A stretch of DNA of 5,365 bases from Rhodothermaceae bacterium (GTDB taxonomy: Bacteria; Bacteroidota; Rhodothermia; Rhodothermales; Rubricoccaceae), in assembly GCA_013003465.1 (NCBI GenBank), contig JABDIZ010000157.1, positions 1 through 5,365 on the forward strand, read 5' to 3'. The translations under genes and the position numbers were made by a program. The stretch's first letter is position 1, and each line of letters starts with the position of its first letter. A model generated the notes under the pieces. That model ran no database searches, was not told the origin of the DNA, and saw only the letters and a list, made by a program, of their open reading frames with translations. Positions 1 to 4,353 of the stretch are shown one piece after another.

Positions 1-205
1 GGTTCATCCCGAGCGGGTTGGACGCGTAGAAGGTGAACAGGTCCACGTACTGCTTCCCGGTGACGGCGTCACGGAGGTAGATGCCCTGGCTCTCGACCAT
101 GTCAAGGACCATGGAGTAGCCGTCGGTCAGGAGGTGACGGCCGAGGGTGTCCCGCACCGACTCGGGGTTCGGGAGCGCTTTCGAGAAGAGTTCGGAGACC
201 AGCAT
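1..205 (-). CDS. lat: L-lysine 6-transaminase, N-terminal part (runs off left edge)
   Basis: This is the first 68 residues of a class-III PLP aminotransferase, read from ATG at 203-205 to the window edge. The family moves the epsilon-amino group of lysine to 2-oxoglutarate, giving allysine (alpha-aminoadipate semialdehyde) and glutamate in the cytoplasm. What is visible is the characteristic N-terminus: an LLTDGYSMVLDMVESQGIYL stretch, then DAVTGKQYVDLFTFYASNPL and GMN. This 'D.V.S.G.YL.D..TG..Y.DLFTF.AS..LGMN' pattern is what I recognise from Lat rather than from ornithine or GABA transaminases. The PLP lysine and all catalytic residues lie outside the window. The start is the only Met near the conserved region; no clear Shine-Dalgarno precedes it. 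The gene is divergent from lipA. A related class-III omega-aminotransferase is the main alternative. Confidence 0.82.
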   Translation of the reverse strand, partial: MLVSELFSKALPNPESVRDTLGRHLLTDGYSMVLDMVESQGIYLRDAVTGKQYVDLFTFYASNPLGMN

Positions 206-311
206 AGAGGGGTACAGAATCCAGTAATCCGTAGGAACGACGCCATGGGCTGAGGATAGCCGTTCGGCCCACAGAGCGCGGCAAGATAGACATGGAAACT
301 CGGCAAAGAGC

Positions 312-329
312 GGGCGCGTCTACGCGCCC
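312..329. promoter_or_regulatory. Short perfect palindrome between lat and lipA
   Basis: GGGCGCG (312-318) and CGCGCCC (323-329) are perfect reverse complements around the 4-nt centre TCTA; the complementarity also extends one base inward on each side. It lies about 80 bp upstream of lipA and about 110 bp upstream of the lat start, in the divergent promoter region. It could be a regulator site or a hairpin in a 5' leader. A terminator is unlikely because both flanking genes read away from it. GC-rich DNA produces such palindromes by chance, so the role is unproven. Confidence 0.3.
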
Positions 330-408
330 CCACGCGCATGCCGGGCACCCCGCCGAACCGCCGTGCGTACTTTGCTGCCGTCTCCGTTCTGCCGACTGCT
401 GAAGGCTC

Positions 409-1398
409 ATGGCCGACACCGCCCGCGCTCCTCGCCGCCCCGGCGACATCCCTCTCCAGATCGCCACGCCCTCTACGGGTGATGGCGCTGATTTCGACGG
501 CGGCATGCTGGAATTGCCAGTCGTCGAGAAGCCGCGCGAGATCAGCCGCCCCGGCCAGCGCCCGGAGTGGCTGCGCGTCAAGCTGCCCTACGGCGAGACC
601 TTCCGCTCGGTCCAGCAGACCATCGAGGAATACAACCTGCACACGGTCTGCGCGAGCGCCCGCTGCCCCAACATGGGCGAGTGCTGGACGGCGGGCACGG
701 CCACGTTCATGGTCCTCGGCAATGTCTGCACCCGCTCGTGCTCGTTCTGTGCTGTCCACACTGGACGCCCGGAGACCTACGATCTCGATTGGGACGAGCC
801 GCGCCGCGTAGCCGAGGCCGCCCGCCTGATGGGCCTCAAGCACGTCGTGGTGACGAGCATCAACCGCGATGACCGCGAGGACGGCGGCGCGCCCATCTTC
901 GCCGAGACGATCCGCCTCGTCAAGGAGCAGATCCCCGGCTGCACCATCGAGGTGCTCATCCCCGACATGCGGGGCCTCCGCCCCGCCCTCGAAACGGTGT
1001 TCAACGCGCGGCCGGACGTGCTCAACCACAATGTCGAGACCGTGCCACGTCTCTACCGGCGCGTCCGCCCGCAGGCCAACTACCAGCGCTCGTTAGACGT
1101 GCTCAAGATGGCGACCGACGAATTCGGCCTCCGCGTCAAGAGCGGCATCATGGTGGGCCTCGGCGAGACCGAAGAGGAAGTCCACAGCCTGATGGACGAC
1201 TTCGCCGCGCACGGCGTCAAGGTGATGACCATCGGCCAGTACCTCCAGCCGACCAAGATGCACCTGCCCGTCGAGCGGTTCGTCCACCCGGACGAGTTCG
1301 CGCGCTACAAGGAGGTCGGCGAGGCGAAGGGCATCGAGCACGTCGAGAGTGGCCCGCTGGTGCGCTCGTCCTACCATGCCGAGCGGCACGTCGGATGA
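409..1398 (+). CDS. lipA: Lipoyl synthase LipA (radical SAM)
   Basis: LipA inserts two sulfurs into the octanoyl group on the lipoyl domains of 2-oxoacid dehydrogenases and the glycine cleavage H protein, the last step of lipoate assembly, in the cytoplasm. The 329-residue protein has both cluster motifs. The auxiliary 4Fe-4S cysteines are C81, C86 and C92 (CASARCPNMGEC, CX4CX5C). The radical-SAM cysteines are C107, C111 and C114 (CTRSCSFC, CX3CX2C). The C-terminal RSSY motif (319-322) carries the serine known to ligate the auxiliary cluster. VTSINRDD (148-155) and LNHNVETVPRLY (205-216) are also typical. Only the N-terminus is unusual, about 30 residues longer than many Bacteroidota LipA. 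I chose 409 because GAAGG lies 3 nt upstream (401-405); Met33 (505) is the alternative start. No lipB is visible nearby. The stop overlaps the next start as ATGA, implying co-transcription with the lipoprotein genes. Confidence 0.97.
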   Translation: MADTARAPRRPGDIPLQIATPSTGDGADFDGGMLELPVVEKPREISRPGQRPEWLRVKLPYGETFRSVQQTIEEYNLHTVCASARCPNMGECWTAGTATFMVLGNVCTRSCSFCAVHTGRPETYDLDWDEPRRVAEAARLMGLKHVVVTSINRDDREDGGAPIFAETIRLVKEQIPGCTIEVLIPDMRGLRPALETVFNARPDVLNHNVETVPRLYRRVRPQANYQRSLDVLKMATDEFGLRVKSGIMVGLGETEEEVHSLMDDFAAHGVKVMTIGQYLQPTKMHLPVERFVHPDEFARYKEVGEAKGIEHVESGPLVRSSYHAERHVG

Positions 1399-1802
1399 AG
1401 ATTGAAGGGCAAAGGGTGAAGGGCGAAGGGCGGCGCTGGGCTGTCTTGCTCCTTCCGGTGCTCCTCCTCACGGGCTGCGTGCAATTGTTCTCCAGCGGGC
1501 AGGCGAGCGTCGGTGCGCACGCCGTCTTCCTGACGCGTCCCGACTGCGTCACGTTCGTCGCCCGAACCCTCGACAGTGGCTTCACGGTGGCCGAGGTGCG
1601 GGGCGGGGACTACACGCCTGCGCTCGGCGATGTGTTCGAAGGACCGAACCGCACGGGCCAGTCGGTCTTCCGCGTCTTCCCTCCCGAGGACTCGGTCACC
1701 CGACTCGGCGGGACCAGCGTGCCCCTCGATGTGCAGGGCTTCGGCCTCCCGCTCGCCGAAGCCCGCGCCCGCCTCGACGCGGCTTGTGGGACAAGCGGAT
1801 AG
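1395..1802 (+). CDS. Small predicted lipoprotein, function unknown (135 aa)
   Basis: I do not recognise this family. The N-terminus has a basic segment (residues 1-14), a hydrophobic run WAVLLLPVLL and a lipobox LLTGC with C28 as the predicted lipidated cysteine, so the mature product should be a membrane-anchored envelope protein of about 108 residues. The mature part has two more cysteines (C51, C131), a 'LDSGFTVAEV' block (59-68) and a beta-like 'SVFRVFPPED' block (90-99). It starts on the ATGA that ends lipA, so it may be translationally coupled. The first 12 codons are written by a tandem heptamer tract. GTG at 1416 (codon 8) is an equally good start and gives a more ordinary signal peptide. 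Spacing of the two motif blocks resembles the next gene, suggesting a diverged paralogue. A real gene is supported by the intact signal peptide and lipobox. Confidence 0.78.
   Translation: MKIEGQRVKGEGRRWAVLLLPVLLLTGCVQLFSSGQASVGAHAVFLTRPDCVTFVARTLDSGFTVAEVRGGDYTPALGDVFEGPNRTGQSVFRVFPPEDSVTRLGGTSVPLDVQGFGLPLAEARARLDAACGTSG
1396..1430 (+). repeat. Tandem heptamer tract (5 units) at the lipA/lipoprotein junction
   Basis: Five consecutive 7-bp units read TGAAGAT, TGAAGGG, CAAAGGG, TGAAGGG and CGAAGGG, a purine-rich period-7 array differing by one or two bases per unit. It begins on the lipA stop codon and covers the first codons of the lipoprotein gene, encoding most of the basic KIEGQRVKGEGR leader. 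The same units supply Shine-Dalgarno-like AAGGG cores. Short tandem heptamer arrays are known in cyanobacterial and other genomes; membership of such a family here is inference. Confidence 0.7.
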
Positions 1803-1870
1803 CACAACCGACTGTTACGCATCGAGTAGAGCGCGCGGCGAATAGAGCAGAACCTTTGCCTCTGCTTGCC

Positions 1871-2290
1871 ATGCGTGACGCGTTCCTGCTCCTCCTCATC
1901 GGCGCCCTCTTCGCGATCGCGCTTTCCGGCTGCGCCCTCCTCAGTCGCACCCCCGAACCGTCGTTCGTGGTCTTCCCGCACGGCCCGGCATTCGTCTACG
2001 ACGAGGCCATCGAAGAAATCCTGGATCGCGGCTACGTGCTCGCCCGAACGGAGCCCGACCTTGGCCTGCTTCAGGCTGAGATCCCCCATGGCGGCTTTGG
2101 CGACCTCGTCGTGCTGACGATCCGCGTGCTGCCCGTCGAGGCAGGAACCGAACTCCGCGTGCAGGCCCAGAGCGTGGACCTCGACGACGGCAGCGTCTAC
2201 ACCGATCCGTTCAAGGTGGACCGGGGCTTCGCCAAGCGCTTCGCTGAGGCGATGGAGCGGCGCCTGAGCGGCTACGCGGTCGCAGACTAA
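1871..2290 (+). CDS. Small predicted lipoprotein, function unknown (139 aa)
   Basis: The product starts MRDAFLLLLIGALFAIALSG followed by C21, a compact type-II signal peptide with lipobox ALSGC, so it should be a lipidated envelope protein of about 119 mature residues. I do not recognise a named domain. The mature part has 'IEEILDRGYVLART' (47-60), a beta-rich middle with 'VLTIRVLPVEAGTELRVQAQ' (81-100), and a C-terminal amphipathic helix 'FAKRFAEAMERRLSGY' (120-135). This alternation of helix and strands recalls small alpha/beta envelope lipoproteins but gives no function. The frame is open back to 1784, but the 29 extra residues would put a charged segment ahead of the signal peptide, so the start at 1871 is preferred. 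No Shine-Dalgarno is visible. It follows the first lipoprotein after 68 bp and shares its block order. Transcription probably continues from lipA. Confidence 0.83.
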   Translation: MRDAFLLLLIGALFAIALSGCALLSRTPEPSFVVFPHGPAFVYDEAIEEILDRGYVLARTEPDLGLLQAEIPHGGFGDLVVLTIRVLPVEAGTELRVQAQSVDLDDGSVYTDPFKVDRGFAKRFAEAMERRLSGYAVAD

Positions 2291-2303
2291 CCTCCTTATC
2301 CTC

Positions 2304-2431
2304 TGTCATCCCGAGCGGAGCCCTACGAGGGCGTAGCCGAGGGATCTTGTCTCAGTACATCGGAGGGTACATGAAAGCCCGGGTATCCCGGAGACAGATC
2401 CCTCGACTCGTTTCACTCGCTCGGGATGACA
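2304..2431. repeat. Palindromic MITE/REP-like element with 14-bp perfect terminal inverted repeats
   Basis: This 128-bp element fills most of the gap between two convergent genes. Its ends are perfect inverted repeats: TGTCATCCCGAGCG (2304-2317) and CGCTCGGGATGACA (2418-2431). A second inverted pair lies inside: CGAGGGATCTTGTCTC (2338-2353) against GAGACAGATCCCTCG (2391-2405), with one extra T in the left arm. Each arm has its own spacer between these blocks, and the left one contains a small hairpin (CTACG 2323-2327, CGTAG 2332-2336). The centre has a direct repeat GTACAT (2355-2360, 2367-2372) and a CCGGG-TAT-CCCGG hairpin (2379-2391). There is no open frame or transposase and no clear target duplication. 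Sequences of the form TCATCC-GAGCG...GGATCT are, from memory, dispersed repeats in Bacteroidota-type genomes. Folded RNA from either strand would form a long stem, so the element may also end transcription from both genes. Confidence 0.85.
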
Positions 2432-2454
2432 ATCGCGCGTAAGAACCGCGAGAC

Positions 2455-3642
2455 CTACCGCCCCTCGTTCTCCAATCCCTGGACGGCCTCCACGGCGCCG
2501 GGCAGGCCGCTTTCCGCGAGGCCGTACTCCTTCGGCAACTCGTCGGCGAAACGCTCGAAAGCCATGTAGCCCGACACCGTGATCGAGCGGGGGTCGAGTT
2601 CCTCGCCGAAGCGGTCGAGTTGCGCAGAGATTTCGGCGATGGGGAAGCGTAGCTCGGAGGTCTGCACCTCACGGAGCGGACGGCGCTCGCGCGCCCATTC
2701 ACGCTCCAGAAAACCCGGCTCCTCGGGCTCGTCGCGGTAGATGGTTTGGAGGACGCCCCGGAATTCCAGCACGTACTCGCCCTCTTGCCGCGCGGGCTTC
2801 AGGATCTCCGCCTCGGTCGTCGGGAATCGATTGCCCCCCTGCCGTCTGTTGCCGAAGGGCGAGCCGCCGCCGATGCCGCCCGGTCCCTGGTTCGGGAGGA
2901 GGTACAGGCTAAACCCCTGCGCGTCGGCAGTGCCCGCGATGAGCGAGCGGAGCAGGTGGCGGAACGAGCCGCGGTAGGCCGCACGCCGGTTGCGTTCCCA
3001 ACGCGCCCGGTCGGTCGGGTCGGTGGGTTCCAGCTCTTCGTAGAAGGCCTCACCGTAGAAGAAGTTGTAGTCCGAGCGAGCCTCGAAGTCGGTCAGGTCG
3101 TAGCGGATGCGGTACCCGAGGGCGCGGTTCTCGATGACGAGCGGTTCGCGCGCCGAGGCGCTCAGCGTACCGCGCCGCTCTTCGAAGTCCAGCACAAACG
3201 GGTTCAGGATCTCCGTCTCCGCGGCGTTGGCTGTCTCGCCGAGGAAGCGGCGCTGGAAGCGCTCGTAGCGCTGCCGCCAGCGGTCGTCGCGCTCGGCCTC
3301 GGCCGTCACCTCGCCCAGTTCGACCGCCGCTTCGCGCAGGCGGAAATCGATGGTGCGCGTCTCTCCAGCCCGGCGCAGCACGAGGTCCTCGCCCGCCGTC
3401 TCGAACCCGACGAAGGAGGCCACGAGGCGGTGCGCCCCGAGCGGCACACCCGCCAAGCGGTACCGCCCCTGCGCATCGGCAACGGTGCCACGCTGCGAGC
3501 GCGCGATGAACACGTTGGCCCCCGGCAAGGGCTCGCCATCATCGGCGGTGACGGTGCCGGTCAGGGTGACGGTGGCCTGGGCACGGACAGACGCCGGGGC
3601 CAGCGCCAGTAGAACGACGAGGGCGGGGAACAGCAGACGCAT
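2455..3642 (-). CDS. Secreted protein with carboxypeptidase-like regulatory domain (395 aa)
   Basis: Residues 1-21 form a Sec signal peptide (MRLLFPALVVLLALAPASVR, then AQA), without a lipobox cysteine, so the product is probably periplasmic or outer-membrane associated. Residues 26-105 match the CarboxypepD_reg-like beta-sandwich of Bacteroidota: LTGTV, GEPLPGANVFIARSQRGTVA, then DAQGRYRLAGVPLGAHRLVA and SFVGFE. The rest has no enzyme motif I know. It does contain blocks I associate with a conserved Bacteroidota family of unknown function: RFLGETANAAETEILNPFVL (132-151), a LGYRIRYDL strand (175-183), WERNRRAAYRGSFRHLLRSL (215-234) and ITVSGYMAFERFADELPKEY (354-373). Residues 251-272 are a Gly/Arg/Asn-rich linker. 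The regulatory domain resembles that of TonB-dependent receptors, but no plug or barrel follows, so this is not a truncated SusC. It is transcribed alone, divergent from ndk and convergent with the lipoproteins. A role in surface or cell-wall structure is only a guess. Confidence 0.9.
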   Translation of the reverse strand: MRLLFPALVVLLALAPASVRAQATVTLTGTVTADDGEPLPGANVFIARSQRGTVADAQGRYRLAGVPLGAHRLVASFVGFETAGEDLVLRRAGETRTIDFRLREAAVELGEVTAEAERDDRWRQRYERFQRRFLGETANAAETEILNPFVLDFEERRGTLSASAREPLVIENRALGYRIRYDLTDFEARSDYNFFYGEAFYEELEPTDPTDRARWERNRRAAYRGSFRHLLRSLIAGTADAQGFSLYLLPNQGPGGIGGGSPFGNRRQGGNRFPTTEAEILKPARQEGEYVLEFRGVLQTIYRDEPEEPGFLEREWARERRPLREVQTSELRFPIAEISAQLDRFGEELDPRSITVSGYMAFERFADELPKEYGLAESGLPGAVEAVQGLENEGR

Positions 3643-3722
3643 GAGACGACCAGGTGTGGGTTTACAAGCTAGGCCGCGAAGGGCCGCGGCGGCGTCACGC
3701 AGAACGGGGCGTCGCGGGTCCG

Positions 3723-3759
3723 TAGTCTCAGGGTCATTCGGTTTGCCCTGCTGAGACTA
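3723..3759. promoter_or_regulatory. Strong inverted repeat in the divergent promoter region upstream of ndk
   Basis: TAGTCTCAG (3723-3731) and CTGAGACTA (3751-3759) are perfect 9-bp reverse complements. An inner pair, CAGGG (3729-3733) and CCCTG (3746-3750), allows an alternative 6+5 bp stem with a 3-nt bulge. It lies in the 209-bp gap between the divergent secreted-protein gene and ndk, 81 bp upstream of the one and about 93 bp upstream of the other. It could be a two-half-site operator or a leader hairpin. A terminator role is unlikely because both genes point away. No clear -7 element (TAnnTTTG) was found near it. Confidence 0.45.
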
Positions 3760-3851
3760 GCACCGCTGATTTCGCCCTGACTTCGTGGTCCTCCTCTCTA
3801 CGGTGTGGGTTGTTTGCCGCGACCCCGAACCCAACCAACCTGAACCGCCGA

Positions 3852-4292
3852 ATGGAACGCACGCTCGCCATCATCAAGCCCGACGCCGTCGCCGCCGGGC
3901 ACGCCGGGAAGATCATCGACCGCATTCTCGCCGAGGGCTTCGCCATCCGCGCGATGAAGCTCGTCCAGCTCACGCGCGCCGAGGCCGAAGGCTTCTACGC
4001 TGTTCACGCCGCGCGCCCGTTCTTCGGCGAACTGACAACGTTCATGTCGAGCGCGCCGTGCATCCCGCTCGTGCTGGAACGCGAGGGCGCCGTGGCGACC
4101 TGGCGCGAGGTGATCGGCGCCACCAATCCGGCCGACGCCGCCGAGGGCACCATCCGCAAGCAATTCGCCACGAGCATGGGCGAGAACGCCGTCCACGGCT
4201 CCGATTCGCCCGCCAACGGCGTCAAGGAAGGCCGCTACTTCTTCCCCGAGCACGTCATCGTCGCCAATGGCGCCGACGTGATCGACGCCTGA
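3852..4292 (+). CDS. ndk: Nucleoside diphosphate kinase
   Basis: Ndk passes the gamma phosphate of ATP to other nucleoside diphosphates through a phospho-histidine, balancing NTP and dNTP pools in the cytoplasm. The 146-residue product is a full, normal-sized Ndk. It starts MERTLAIIKPDAV and carries the signature NAVHGSDS (112-119) with the active histidine H115. Other conserved nucleotide-site residues are present in the expected places: K9, Y49, F57, R85, T91, R102 and N112. The C-terminus ends YFFPEHVIVANGADVIDA, a little longer than the common YFF..GE ending. The frame is open upstream to 3810, but the family N-terminus fits ATG at 3852; no Shine-Dalgarno is visible. It stands alone, divergent from the secreted-protein gene and convergent with the aminotransferase, with a large hairpin just after its stop. 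Confidence 0.98.
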   Translation: MERTLAIIKPDAVAAGHAGKIIDRILAEGFAIRAMKLVQLTRAEAEGFYAVHAARPFFGELTTFMSSAPCIPLVLEREGAVATWREVIGATNPADAAEGTIRKQFATSMGENAVHGSDSPANGVKEGRYFFPEHVIVANGADVIDA

Positions 4293-4303
4293 CACGGCCC
4301 CCG

Positions 4304-4353
4304 CTGATGCTTTTCGAGGCCGTGCCCGCGCTGGGGCGGCCTCGCTGCATCAG
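4304..4353. terminator. Candidate bidirectional terminator hairpin between ndk and the aminotransferase
   Basis: An outer stem CTGATGC (4304-4310) / GCATCAG (4347-4353) encloses a perfect 8-bp inner stem CGAGGCCG (4315-4322) / CGGCCTCG (4337-4344), with a further CCC/GGG pairing in the loop. The gap between the convergent stop codons is only 57 bp. The structure starts 12 nt after the ndk stop and covers the stop of the minus-strand gene (4350-4352). There is no U-tract directly after the stem on either strand, so it is not a classic intrinsic terminator, but position and strength suit one shared by both genes. Confidence 0.5.

Noticed and set aside
4..16. 13-bp exact match (TCATCCCGAGCGG) to the end of the intergenic palindromic element at 2306-2318
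   Set aside because: On the minus strand it encodes the conserved PLGMN of lysine 6-transaminase, so the protein explains the sequence; similarity to the repeat is most likely chance.
282..288. TATCTTG on the minus strand as a promoter element for lat
   Set aside because: It is an imperfect match and the upstream TTTG is too close; not supportable by eye.
368..374. TACTTTG as a Bacteroidota-type -7 promoter element (TAnnTTTG) for lipA
   Set aside because: Spacing within the motif is one base short and no TTTG-like upstream element lies at the expected distance.
127..1029. 300-residue open frame on the minus strand opposite lipA
   Set aside because: It lies antisense to a certain gene, has Ala/Arg-rich composition typical of a shadow frame in GC-rich DNA, and no recognisable motif.
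1784..1870. Longer N-terminus for the second lipoprotein
   Set aside because: It would overlap the preceding gene and place 29 polar residues before an otherwise complete lipoprotein signal peptide starting at 1871.
2746..3612. 288-residue open frame on the plus strand opposite the secreted CarboxypepD_reg protein
   Set aside because: The opposite strand has a signal peptide and family blocks; this frame has neither and is a shadow.
3673..3690. GCCGCG/CGCGGC hairpin upstream of the secreted-protein gene
   Set aside because: Six-base pure-GC palindromes are expected often at this base composition; nothing else marks it as functional.
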